Shown one piece after another: positions 8,939-17,503 of a stretch of DNA of 63,620 nucleotides. This DNA is from Dehalococcoidia bacterium UBA2158. GTDB lineage: Bacteria > Chloroflexota > Dehalococcoidia > Lucifugimonadales > UBA3495. Numbering within the stretch: the first letter of the stretch is position 1; each line of letters opens with the position of its first letter. The translations under genes and the position numbers were made by a program. The DNA is taken from NCBI GenBank assembly GCA_002328185.1, contig DCWQ01000038.1, forward strand, positions 49,493-113,112, in the 5' to 3' direction. A model generated the notes under the pieces. That model did no database searches, was not told the DNA's origin, and saw only the letters and a list, made by a program, of their open reading frames with translations.

Positions 8939-9937
8939 ATGGACGTCGGCTTATATGTCCGGGATTACATCGACGACCCCACCAGGCCGCTGTACGACCA
9001 GATTGAAGAGGCAGCCGAGATCTTCAGCCAGGCCAGGGAGATGGGGTTCACCACCATCTACATGCCTCAACATTTCATCGCCTACCCAACCGTTTGGCCC
9101 CAGCCCATGGAGATACTCTCCCGCCTAGCGCCCGACGCAGAGGGACTGCGGCTGATGACGGGCATCCTGCTGCTGACCTACCACAACCCGGTAGATATCG
9201 CGGAACAGACGGCGACGCTGGACCAGATCAGCAACGGCCGGTTCACCTTGGGAGTGGGCCTTGGCTATGTGGAGAAAGAGCTGGAGGCCTTCGGCACCAA
9301 CCGGGCGGAGCGCGTGAGCCGGTTGGAGGAATCCATCTCCCTGATGAAGGATCTGTGGACCGGGGAAGAGGTCAATCATGAAGGCGAACACTGGACTGTT
9401 CATGGCGGCCGGTTGGGCATAACTCCAGTCCAGAAACCCCATCCGCCCATCTGGCTGGCGGCGCAGAGCCTGGGAGCCGTGCGCCGGGCGGCAGCCATCG
9501 CCGAGGCCTGTCTTCTGGGCCCGCAGCCCAACTGGACAGACATCGACAAGCTGTCCGAGATGTATTGGGAAGCCATCGCTAAGCAGCCTGGAAAGACGGG
9601 TCACCTGACCGCCAACCGGTCCATATCCATAGCACGAGATCGGGAGACCGCGGTCTCTGAAGCCGTCGCCGCCGGCGAAGCAAAAGCCGGTCTGTACACC
9701 AATTTCAACATGCAGGAATCCAGCACCGTCGACTTCGGTCTGGGCGGTTCGCGGGAACTGGCCAATTGGGCCGTGGTTGGCAGCCCCCAAGATTGCGCTG
9801 AGACCATCGTCCGCAGTCACAAAGAAAACGGCATGGAGTACATCGGTTTCGGCTGTTTGAACCTACCCAAGGAAAAGGTGGCCCGGCTGGAGTACCTACA
9901 GTTTATCTCCGAGGAACTACTGCCCTTATTGCCCTGA
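8939..9937 (+). CDS. Luciferase-like (LLM) flavin-dependent oxidoreductase
   Basis: This is a 332-residue TIM-barrel monooxygenase or hydride-transfer enzyme of the bacterial luciferase superfamily, likely using FMNH2 or F420H2. Family features are IYMPQHFIAYP near residue 40, TGILLLTYHNPVDIAEQTATLD, the ISNGRFTLGVGLGY segment that follows the cofactor site, and the C-terminal VGSPQDCAETI segment. AAGGA precedes the ATG by 8 bases. It leads a four-gene co-directional run with an oxidoreductase, a P450 and an HpaB-type monooxygenase. The upstream 8656-8938 segment contains a possible -10 TATACT at 8865 without a good -35. Confidence 0.85.
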   Translation: MDVGLYVRDYIDDPTRPLYDQIEEAAEIFSQAREMGFTTIYMPQHFIAYPTVWPQPMEILSRLAPDAEGLRLMTGILLLTYHNPVDIAEQTATLDQISNGRFTLGVGLGYVEKELEAFGTNRAERVSRLEESISLMKDLWTGEEVNHEGEHWTVHGGRLGITPVQKPHPPIWLAAQSLGAVRRAAAIAEACLLGPQPNWTDIDKLSEMYWEAIAKQPGKTGHLTANRSISIARDRETAVSEAVAAGEAKAGLYTNFNMQESSTVDFGLGGSRELANWAVVGSPQDCAETIVRSHKENGMEYIGFGCLNLPKEKVARLEYLQFISEELLPLLP

Positions 9938-9974
9938 TTCCCTAGAAGAATGTCCCGGCCGCAGGAGTATTTTT

Positions 9975-11012
9975 ATGGCGGAAGAAGCGATCCGGGTCGG
10001 CCTCATCGGGGCCGGAGGGAACGTCCGCAACCGGCACATCCCTGGCTTCCAGCAGGTCAACGGGCTGGAGATTGCCGCGGTGGCCAATCGTTCTTTGGAA
10101 TCCGGACGGACCGTGGCTGACCAGTTCAATATTCCCCAGGTCTACAATGGTTGGCAGGAACTGCTGGAAGACGACAGCATCAACGCCGTCTGCATCGGCA
10201 CCTGGCCCTACATGCACCGGACGATGACTTTAGCCGCGTTGGAAAAGGGCAAACACGTGTTGACCGAGGCGCGCATGGCGTGCACCGCCCAAGATGCGCG
10301 GGACATGCTCGACGCCTCATTGGAACATCCCGAGTTGGTATGTCAATTAACGCCCACGTCGACAACTTATAAGATCGACAACCTTCTGAAGAAGTTGATC
10401 GCCGAAGGCTTCGTGGGCGAAGTACTATCCGTCGAGATGCAGGCGTTGCAGAACCGTTTCGCCGACTTCGGTGGTGACTTGCACTGGCGCCATGACTGGA
10501 AGATAAGCGGCTACAACACACTGAACATCGGAGCTTCGTACGAGTCGATGATGCGCTGGCTGGGCCGGGGCAACCGGGTCATGGCCATGGCCAAGGTCCA
10601 CGTGCCCTACCGGACTGACGACAGGGGGGAAACGGTGTCTGTCTCGATACCCGACCACGTGAACATCCTCTACGAACTGGCCAACGGGGCCCAGGTCCAC
10701 ATGAGGATGAGCGCCACCACCGGGCTATCAACCGGCAACCAGACCTGGATCTACGGCACTGAAGGGACGATCCACGTGGACCAGCAGCAAAACGTCTTCG
10801 CCGGACGCCGGGGCGATGACCAGTTATCCGAAATACCCAATTCCGTGGAAGAACAGGCGCACTACCGGGTAGAGGAACAATTCACCAACGCCATCCGAGG
10901 CACGGAACAGGTGGACATGGTCCCCTTTGAGACCGGGGTCCATTACATGGAGTGGACCGAGGCGGTCGTCAGGAGCGCCCAGACCGGACAGGCAGTATAC
11001 CTACCCTTGTGA
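9975..11012 (+). CDS. Gfo/Idh/MocA family NAD(P)-dependent oxidoreductase
   Basis: The 345-residue protein has the N-terminal Rossmann motif VGLIGAGGNVRNRHIP and the C-terminal alpha/beta domain of this sugar and cyclitol dehydrogenase family. The usual EKP motif, whose Lys takes part in catalysis, reads EAR here (HVLTEARMACTA), which marks a divergent subgroup. AGGAG lies 6-7 bases before ATG 9975. It is 37 bases behind the LLM gene and 36 bases before the P450 gene, so the three are probably one operon. The substrate may be an oxygenated product rather than a sugar, but this is inference. Confidence 0.85.
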   Translation: MAEEAIRVGLIGAGGNVRNRHIPGFQQVNGLEIAAVANRSLESGRTVADQFNIPQVYNGWQELLEDDSINAVCIGTWPYMHRTMTLAALEKGKHVLTEARMACTAQDARDMLDASLEHPELVCQLTPTSTTYKIDNLLKKLIAEGFVGEVLSVEMQALQNRFADFGGDLHWRHDWKISGYNTLNIGASYESMMRWLGRGNRVMAMAKVHVPYRTDDRGETVSVSIPDHVNILYELANGAQVHMRMSATTGLSTGNQTWIYGTEGTIHVDQQQNVFAGRRGDDQLSEIPNSVEEQAHYRVEEQFTNAIRGTEQVDMVPFETGVHYMEWTEAVVRSAQTGQAVYLPL

Positions 11013-11048
11013 TTCGTTCCCTGCGCAATCCTTACGAGGAGTAACACC

Positions 11049-12251
11049 ATGCTTCAACAGAATGACCCCGCAATCGGGCGCCCAGCTACCCAAGACCCGT
11101 ATCCAAGATACGAACAACTGCGCTCTGAAGACCCGGTGCATTGGAATGATGGCGCCCAGGTCTGGGTGTTGACTCGCTACCAGGATGTTCTCGATGGCAT
11201 GAGGGACCCGAGACTCTCTTCGACGGGCATCACCGCCCTTACGCAGAAGGCCGGCGGTATAGAAGGGGTCAAGGACCTGGAGCAGACTTTCCTAGGCATG
11301 ATGCTCTTCTCAGACCCCCCAGATCACACACGCCTACGCTCTCTGGCAAACAAGGCGTTCACACCCGGAGTGTTGGAACGGATGCGTTCTCAGATACAGG
11401 ATGCAGCCGACTGCCTGCTGGATGATATCCAAGAACGGGGTAGCATGGAGGTCGTCTCCGAACTGGCTTACCCGCTACCGGCGATGGTCATCACAGAGGT
11501 CTTGGGAGTCGCCGGCGGAGACCCGGCAACGTTCAAGAAGATGTCGAACGACATCGCGACATTCGCGGGGTACATCCGCGAGGTCGAAGAGAACGTCGGG
11601 CCTGTGATCCAGAGCATGACTAAGTTGAAAGAATACCTCCGGGAAGCAGCCGCACAGCGAAGGAAGGAACCAAAAGACGACTTGCTCAGCGCTTTAGTGG
11701 CGGCAGAAGACCAAGGTGATTCATTCAGCGAGGGCGAGCTCTATTCCATGTGTGCCATGCTGATCTTCGCCGGACACGAGACCACGACGAACCTGATCGG
11801 AAACGGGATACTGACCCTGCTCCAGAACCCGTCGGAACTGAAGCTGCTGAGGCAAGACCCCACCCTGCTCGAATCGGCCGTGGAAGAGGTCATCCGTTAC
11901 ACCGGCCCAGTACAGGCGATATCACGTTTCGTGTTGGAAGACTTGCAGATCGGAGACAAGCAGATCGCCAAGGGTGAGCGCATCTCCATGAACATAGGCT
12001 CTGCCAACCGGGACCCGGCCCAATTCAACGACCCGGACCGGTTCGACATCCAGCGGAACAAGGTACGTCACTTGGGCTTCGGTTTTGGAATCCACTTCTG
12101 TCTAGGAGCGGCGTTGGCCAGAATGGAAGCGCAGGCGGCGATCGGCGCGGTGGTGCGGCGGATGCCGGAATTGCGTCTGGAAGAACCGGGCTTAGAGTGG
12201 CGGAACCATCCGGTTTTGCGAGGTCTCAAGACCCTCCCCGTAACGTTTTAG
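11049..12251 (+). CDS. Cytochrome P450 monooxygenase
   Basis: This is a soluble bacterial P450 of 400 residues. The heme-thiolate loop FGFGIHFCLG places the axial Cys at residue 351. The oxygen-activating I-helix motif is FAGHETTTNLI, and the ExxR pair is EEVIRY. A GAGGAG ribosome site precedes the ATG. No ferredoxin or ferredoxin reductase gene lies in the window, so electrons must come from elsewhere. It sits between a Gfo/Idh/MocA oxidoreductase and an HpaB-type monooxygenase, which suggests successive oxidation of one compound. The family is close to CYP107-like hydroxylases by motif only; the number cannot be assigned here. Confidence 0.95.
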   Translation: MLQQNDPAIGRPATQDPYPRYEQLRSEDPVHWNDGAQVWVLTRYQDVLDGMRDPRLSSTGITALTQKAGGIEGVKDLEQTFLGMMLFSDPPDHTRLRSLANKAFTPGVLERMRSQIQDAADCLLDDIQERGSMEVVSELAYPLPAMVITEVLGVAGGDPATFKKMSNDIATFAGYIREVEENVGPVIQSMTKLKEYLREAAAQRRKEPKDDLLSALVAAEDQGDSFSEGELYSMCAMLIFAGHETTTNLIGNGILTLLQNPSELKLLRQDPTLLESAVEEVIRYTGPVQAISRFVLEDLQIGDKQIAKGERISMNIGSANRDPAQFNDPDRFDIQRNKVRHLGFGFGIHFCLGAALARMEAQAAIGAVVRRMPELRLEEPGLEWRNHPVLRGLKTLPVTF

Positions 12252-12295
12252 CCGGAGCACAGTTCGATTAACCCAATGGATCAAGGAGGCAGATG

Positions 12296-13786
12296 ATGGC
12301 CTTGGACATCACCGCCGCCCAGGGCGCCATGACCGGCGCCCGATACATCGAGAGTCTCAGGGACGGCCGCGAGGTCTGGCTGGACGGAGAGCGAGTCGAT
12401 GATATTCCCTCTCACCCGGCATTCTCTGGGATGGTAAACGAGCTTGCCCGCATCTACGACCTCCAACACGGCGAAGAGTTCCGAGATGTTATGACCTTCG
12501 TCTCCCCCGAGTCGGGCAATCGTTGCAGCATGTCTTGGCTGTTGGCCCGGTCCGACGAAGACCTCAAACGAAAGCGGCGAAACAGCGAGGTCTGGACCAG
12601 CCAAAGCTGGGGGCAACTGGGCCGCGCTCCGGACGTGTTAGCGCCCTACATCATCTCCCTCTACAAGGCGCGGGAGAAGCTTAGCTCCGTGAAGCATCCC
12701 CACTGTGACTACGGCGAGAACGTGGCGAACTACCACCGCTATTGCATGGAGAATGACCTATTCCTGACCCACGCACTGGGAGACCCCCAAGTCGACCGCA
12801 GCGAGCAACCTCAGAATGAGCAACGCGCCCAGAGGGAAGAGGACCTGGCGTTGCACGTGGTCGAAGAGACCCTTGATGGGATAATCATCACCGGCGGCAA
12901 GCAGTTGGCCACCGCAGCGCCTATCAGCAACGAGACTTATGTTTCGCTATCGGCCACCTTCACTCAGCGTTCAGACCCAAGGTTCGTCCTGGCCTTTTCC
13001 ATACCGACCAATAGCGCAGGCATGAAGATTCTATGCCGCGAGCCGGTCTCCCTCTGGAACGGCAGCTACGGACACCCTCTGGGCGTGCCCTACGACGAGC
13101 AGGACTGCATGCTCTTCTTTGAGAACGTGTTGGTGCCGTGGGACCGGGTGTTCATGCTCTATGAATCGGGCCCGCTGCTCCGCAATTTCTCAGCCGGGAT
13201 CAATTTCACCGAATGGGGCAATCTCTGCCGAATACACGAACGCATGAAGGTGATGACCACGGTGGCGACCATGATTGCCGAGGCCATTGGGGTACTGGAA
13301 TACCGTGAGGTGTCGGCCAAGATCGGCGAGATGGTCACCTACACTGAGATGTGGGCTCACGCCATGGACGGCGTCGAGCACGGCGCCCACATGGATGAAG
13401 GTGGGCTGATGTCTCTGGGTTCCATGACGGGTATGAACATTTACTTCGCCCAGACTTCCGCTCGGATGGTCCAGATATTACGTGAGGTCTCGGGCTCCGG
13501 CCTGATCATGCAACCCAGCGAGAATGACCTGGCCAACCCGGAGTTGCGGCCTTATCTGGACCGCTACATGCGAGGCAAAGGCGTGGACGCCGAGTACAAG
13601 TCGCGGTTGTACCGCCTGGCCCACGACCTGGCGGTCTCCTCATCGGGCATGCGGCAAGAAGTGTACGAGTACTGGCACGGCGGCGACCCCAACCGTAACC
13701 GCATCAACCTGCTCCGGGGCTTCGACCAAGACGCGACCCGAGGCCGCATAGAAGACCTAATCTCCCGGCCCCTGCCCCACGGTTAG
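12296..13786 (+). CDS. HpaB/PvcC/4-BUDH family flavoprotein (4-hydroxyphenylacetate 3-monooxygenase-like)
   Basis: The 496-residue protein matches the HpaB-type fold: an N-terminal region beginning TGARYIESLRDGREVWLDGERV, the ISNETYVSLSATF segment in the middle, and a C-terminal helical domain with an acyl-CoA-dehydrogenase-like fold. Members hydroxylate phenols with FADH2 or dehydrate 4-hydroxybutyryl-CoA. The four metal-ligating Cys/His of 4-BUDH are not evident, so a monooxygenase is likelier. Two ATG codons stand in tandem at 12293 and 12296; perfect AAGGAGG ends 3 and 6 bases before them, favouring the second. No HpaC-type flavin reductase is adjacent. Its stop overlaps the stop of the facing gene in TTAG. 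Confidence 0.85.
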   Translation: MALDITAAQGAMTGARYIESLRDGREVWLDGERVDDIPSHPAFSGMVNELARIYDLQHGEEFRDVMTFVSPESGNRCSMSWLLARSDEDLKRKRRNSEVWTSQSWGQLGRAPDVLAPYIISLYKAREKLSSVKHPHCDYGENVANYHRYCMENDLFLTHALGDPQVDRSEQPQNEQRAQREEDLALHVVEETLDGIIITGGKQLATAAPISNETYVSLSATFTQRSDPRFVLAFSIPTNSAGMKILCREPVSLWNGSYGHPLGVPYDEQDCMLFFENVLVPWDRVFMLYESGPLLRNFSAGINFTEWGNLCRIHERMKVMTTVATMIAEAIGVLEYREVSAKIGEMVTYTEMWAHAMDGVEHGAHMDEGGLMSLGSMTGMNIYFAQTSARMVQILREVSGSGLIMQPSENDLANPELRPYLDRYMRGKGVDAEYKSRLYRLAHDLAVSSSGMRQEVYEYWHGGDPNRNRINLLRGFDQDATRGRIEDLISRPLPHG

Positions 13787-15375
13787 TGGCTTTCGAAGAT
13801 CTCCTGGAACTCCGCGATCTTGGACAGTAGCGCTTCCTTTTCTTTTGCCGTGGGGTTCCGCGGGTCTTTGGCCTTGGGGAACCGGCCCAGCTTCAGCATC
13901 GACGCCATGAGCAGCAGCCGGGCTTTGTTCGCGTCTAGATTGCTGCCCGCGATGCTGTGGTCATGCATGAAACCCGGAACCCTGCCGCCTGGGTCGGAGC
14001 GTCCCACCCGCACCACCGGCAGTCCGCTATAGACCGCGATACGCAGGGCTGCCATCTGCGAAGTCGAGCCCAGGCCGTAGGGAGAAGTCCCCTCCAGCAC
14101 CAGGCCGTGCAGCTTGGGAGAACTTGCGTCCGGGTTGCTTTGGTCGGACAGGGCCTTGGCGATACGAGCCTGGATGTCTACCTCTTGGTCGGGATTCGTG
14201 CTGTCGTCCTCGCCCATGTATGAGGCGTGTTTGACGATGTTCACCCTGGGGATGGCAGTGGCCAACAGCCCGCCGCCCGAGTCCTTCACCTTGACGCTGA
14301 CGGGATTGGAGTCGCCCACCGTATTGGTGAAGATCACATCGGCCGGCAGACGGGTCAGGTTCACGTCGGACGTCGCCGTGTGCTTGTAATTGGGCCGGTA
14401 CCAGATGGTCACGGGAGGCCCGGACGTCCCTAGTATCCCGCCATGGCCGCCGGTCGCCTTGTAGTTGCCGGGCCGATCATCGGCCTTCTTGAACTCGCGG
14501 GCGGCGTAGATCCTTTCATCCTGGACGCCCACCACTCCCATCCCGGCCGACTGGCCGGAGAGGATCACGTCCACGGCATCCACGATGTTGCGGTCTCCAT
14601 CGTTGGCCAGTTGTCCGTGGGTGCGCTGGGAGGCGCAGGTGGTGATGGGGAGTTGGGTGTCTACGAGCAAGTTGAGCCAGTAGGTGGTCTCTTCGACCGT
14701 CGGGCTGCCCTCCAGCCAGATGGCGCCGGCGAGACCGGCCTGGGCCATGGTCCGCGCCACCGTGTTGGTGACCCGGGCCAGGTCCGAGTAGCGGGGGCGG
14801 CGGCTCATTGGGAAGGGCTGGTAGGCGAAGTAGTCTTCGCCAGGCTTCTCGCCCTGTTGAGTGTAGCCGGCGGGAGGCAGGGCCCGGATGAATTCGAACT
14901 CAGCTTTGCGGTCGAGGGAGTTGGCCTCGCCATGCTCGTCCCGGCCGGAGATACCACGGTCGATATCAGCGAACACCCTGGACGCGTCGGGATAGAAGGT
15001 CTGCCGGCCCCCGTATCCGATGGCAGGGTCAGTCAGGTCACCGGCCTCGAAGGGGGCCCCAGGCCCTGAACCGTCATTGCGGCGGGCCATGTAGGGCAGC
15101 AGATACGGGCCGTCCTCTGGATGGAGCTCCACTTCGTAGTACTCTTGGCCGTTGTCCCAGTAGACATCCCGGCCGTCCTCTTCCATGGGATGGCCGCTGA
15201 ATTTCTTGATCCGGACGGTCACCGGCTCGTGCAAGGATTGGGCTACCAGATGGTCGAACCTTCCCGGCAGAGTTCGGTCTCCGCCGTTTCGGCCCTTGTT
15301 GCTGGTGACCAACGAAGGCGAGTTGGCGATGGTCGACGTGGGTCCGGAGAATACAGCGATCTTCGGCCTGGCCAT
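13783..15375 (-). CDS. Asparaginase-like protein with long N-terminal extension
   Basis: Of 530 residues, the part from about residue 215 resembles type I/II L-asparaginases. GSPTVEETTYWLNLLVDTQLPI corresponds to the family TDTxxETAxxL block, and the segments GLVLEGTSPYGLGS and SGLPVVRVGRSDPGGRVPG match the C-terminal domain. The usual TGGTI motif at the N-terminus is replaced by AVFSGPTSTIANSP, and about 190 extra residues come first. True asparaginases have about 330 residues, so another amide or a cyclic imide may be the substrate. It lies 43 bases behind the hydantoinase on the same strand. AGGGGA precedes ATG 15375. Confidence 0.7.
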   Translation of the reverse strand: MARPKIAVFSGPTSTIANSPSLVTSNKGRNGGDRTLPGRFDHLVAQSLHEPVTVRIKKFSGHPMEEDGRDVYWDNGQEYYEVELHPEDGPYLLPYMARRNDGSGPGAPFEAGDLTDPAIGYGGRQTFYPDASRVFADIDRGISGRDEHGEANSLDRKAEFEFIRALPPAGYTQQGEKPGEDYFAYQPFPMSRRPRYSDLARVTNTVARTMAQAGLAGAIWLEGSPTVEETTYWLNLLVDTQLPITTCASQRTHGQLANDGDRNIVDAVDVILSGQSAGMGVVGVQDERIYAAREFKKADDRPGNYKATGGHGGILGTSGPPVTIWYRPNYKHTATSDVNLTRLPADVIFTNTVGDSNPVSVKVKDSGGGLLATAIPRVNIVKHASYMGEDDSTNPDQEVDIQARIAKALSDQSNPDASSPKLHGLVLEGTSPYGLGSTSQMAALRIAVYSGLPVVRVGRSDPGGRVPGFMHDHSIAGSNLDANKARLLLMASMLKLGRFPKAKDPRNPTAKEKEALLSKIAEFQEIFESH

Positions 15376-15418
15376 GGCAGTCCCCTAAATGTTGTGTGTT
15401 TTTTTAATCCTGGCGGTC

Positions 15419-16870
15419 CTAGATAATTGGCCGTTGCAGCACGTTTTGTTCGACCTTGCGGAGTAGATGCTGGCCGTCGTTGCCGTCGCCGTAAAGCTGG
15501 CCGTTATCGACCATTATCTTGCCTCGCAGGATGACGGTGGTTGGCCAACCCTCCACCTCCCAGCCCTCCCAGGGGCTGAAGTCGCGGACGTGCAGGTCGG
15601 ACATTGCCAACGCTTTCTTGACTGAGGGGTCGATGATCGCGAAGTCGGCGTCGCTGCCCACGGCGATGGCGCCCTTCCGCGGGTACATGCCCAATATTTT
15701 GGCGGCGTTGGAAGACGTGATGTCGGCAAAGCGCTCCAGGGACATGCCGCGCTTGACCACGGCCTCGCTGTAGTTGACTCCCATGCGTATCTCGATGCCG
15801 ACGTTACCGCCGCGCATGTCCTCAATGTTTCTTCCGGCAATTTTGTCCAGATAGGTGGTGAAACTGCTGTCAGTGGCAGTAAAGGCAAGGTCGCTCTTCA
15901 TGATGCCGTCCCACAGGCTGACCGTGTCTTCTTCGCCCTTGAGGGACGGATAGGTGTGGTACTTCATGCCGTCGTCTTCCCGGTAATTGGTGGCATCGAA
16001 GGATAGGGCAAGAGTAAGGACCTCACCGTAGACCGGCTGCCCGTTGCTGCGGCACTCGGCAATCACGTCGACGCCGTCCTTGGCTGTCACGTGGACGAAG
16101 TACATGCCGGCCCCGGTGCGTTCGGCCATGCGGGTGACGTGCCTGAAGGCCAGGTCTTCCACCGCCTTGGAGTGAATCAGATTGGCGTTGTACCAGTCCC
16201 ATTGGCCCCGCTGTTGGGCCATAAGGTAGTTGTACATAACCAGCTCATCGTCCTCGCCGTGGACCGCCAGCATACCACCGTGGCGGGACACCTGCTCCAT
16301 CAGGTCGTAGAGCCGGCCAGTCTCCAGACGTCCGCCAGGGGTGAGGGTGCGGCCTTCGTTGCCGGGGGGACGGATGTCGGTAGTGAAGATCTTTACGCTG
16401 GGGAACCCTGCCGCAACCAACTCGCCGAAGCGGGCGATGGAGTCGGGAGTGTTGGAATTGCGGTAAATGACGTGAGTGGCGTAATCGGTGTACGCCTGGC
16501 CCTGCCAGACCGACATGAAGTCGTGGACTCCCTGGGCCAAGTCGCCTTCGTTGTTCACGGGGGTGAAGTCGACTACCGTGGTGGTGCCGCCCCAGATGGC
16601 GCCCAGAGAGTGGACGGCGGGTCCGGCGTTGGGGGTTCCGGGGACCAACTCCCGTAGGCCTTCTTGCACGTTGGCCGCGGCGTGGGCGTGGGCTTCAACG
16701 CCGCCTGGGAGCACTATCTTGCCGGCAGCCTCAATCGTTCTGACGCCTTCGGACGGCAGGAGACCGGGCATGGCAACCACGGCGATCTTCTCGCCCTCCA
16801 GGCCAATGTCCCATTGGCCGACTCCGGCCGGGGTGACCACCGTCCCGCTTTTTATAACTGTGTCAATCAT
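15419..16870 (-). CDS. Dihydropyrimidinase/D-hydantoinase-type cyclic amidohydrolase
   Basis: The enzyme hydrolyses cyclic amides such as hydantoins or dihydropyrimidines. The 483-residue amidohydrolase barrel shows the HxH metal pair as GGVEAHAHAA (Glu in place of the common Asp), the carboxylated Lys in FPSVKIFTT, His ligands in MLAVHGEDDE and YFVHVTAKDG, and the catalytic Asp in FTATDSSFTTY. The C-terminal strand domain with GAIAVGSDADFAIID is typical. AAAGGA lies before the ATG. It heads a two-gene unit with the asparaginase-like gene, so ring opening followed by amide cleavage is a sensible reading. An AT-rich intergenic region precedes it. Confidence 0.9.
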   Translation of the reverse strand: MIDTVIKSGTVVTPAGVGQWDIGLEGEKIAVVAMPGLLPSEGVRTIEAAGKIVLPGGVEAHAHAAANVQEGLRELVPGTPNAGPAVHSLGAIWGGTTTVVDFTPVNNEGDLAQGVHDFMSVWQGQAYTDYATHVIYRNSNTPDSIARFGELVAAGFPSVKIFTTDIRPPGNEGRTLTPGGRLETGRLYDLMEQVSRHGGMLAVHGEDDELVMYNYLMAQQRGQWDWYNANLIHSKAVEDLAFRHVTRMAERTGAGMYFVHVTAKDGVDVIAECRSNGQPVYGEVLTLALSFDATNYREDDGMKYHTYPSLKGEEDTVSLWDGIMKSDLAFTATDSSFTTYLDKIAGRNIEDMRGGNVGIEIRMGVNYSEAVVKRGMSLERFADITSSNAAKILGMYPRKGAIAVGSDADFAIIDPSVKKALAMSDLHVRDFSPWEGWEVEGWPTTVILRGKIMVDNGQLYGDGNDGQHLLRKVEQNVLQRPII

Positions 16871-17074
16871 GGCGCTTGTCCTTTGTAAGTAGGTATTCGT
16901 TTGGCGGACATTCTAGCACCAGTGCAAATCTTTAGTTTGTGAATGAATTACATATATATTATGTCAATATAGTTTTGTATTACATATGATTTAGGTTATT
17001 TTTGGCCGTAAAAGTATAGTTATCGGTTACTTCCGCCGATTAAACCTGATTAAACCGAGTGGAGGAGGAGACCA
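16871..17074. promoter_or_regulatory. AT-rich divergent intergenic region with direct repeat
   Basis: This stretch is far richer in A and T than its surroundings and separates two divergent genes. ATTACATAT occurs twice (16947-16955 and 16979-16987), 32 bases apart, about three helical turns, as in paired operator sites. TATAGT at 17015-17020 could be the -10 for the rightward gene, while TTGACA reads on the minus strand near 16962. I cannot name the regulator. Confidence 0.35.
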
Positions 17075-17496
17075 ATGGGGAAGACCACAGTGAATGCTCC
17101 GATCGACAAGGTTTTCGAAGCTGTAAGTGACCTCACTAGACATGCGAATTGGGCCGCCCATCCAATATCTATAACCGCTGAAACAGAGAGGCCGGTAATG
17201 ATAGGTCATACGTATTCGTCAGGGAAATCAGGTAATAAGTCGGGCCGGCTACAAGTGACCGAGCTGGAACCAAACGACCACTTCCGTTTCCAAGTGGTTA
17301 TGCCTAACGGGTGGGAACTAGACTGGGCGATCACCCCGATGGCAAATGGCGAGGGGCCGGGGTTGACCGGAAAGTCAAAGTAACCAAGATGCCCACGTAC
17401 ATGAAACCTGCGCTGTTGGCCATCGCGATGGTCGGTTCCATCTTCGTGAGGAAGATGGCTAAGAAGATGAAGGCCGATATAGAAGGCGGCGGCTAG
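17075..17496 (+). pseudogene. SRPBCC (START-like) family protein, broken by one frameshift
   Basis: The first 95 or so codons encode a polyketide-cyclase/START-like domain (GKTTVNAPIDKVFEAVSDLTRHANW). The frame then ends early at 17383. The expected C-terminus continues in the next frame as VDRKVKVTKMPTYMKPALL to the TAG at 17496, and includes a hydrophobic helix and a basic tail. The switch lies in the G-rich stretch at about 17350-17363 and is explained by one missing base. GGAGGAGGAG precedes ATG 17075, so expression was intended. A homopolymer error is as likely as real decay. The role of the intact protein is unknown; the fold binds hydrophobic ligands. Confidence 0.7.
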
Positions 17497-17503
17497 ACAG
17501 CTC

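Noticed and set aside
14443..15069. 208-codon plus-strand frame opposite the asparaginase-like gene
   Set aside because: No motif; shadow of the minus-strand gene.
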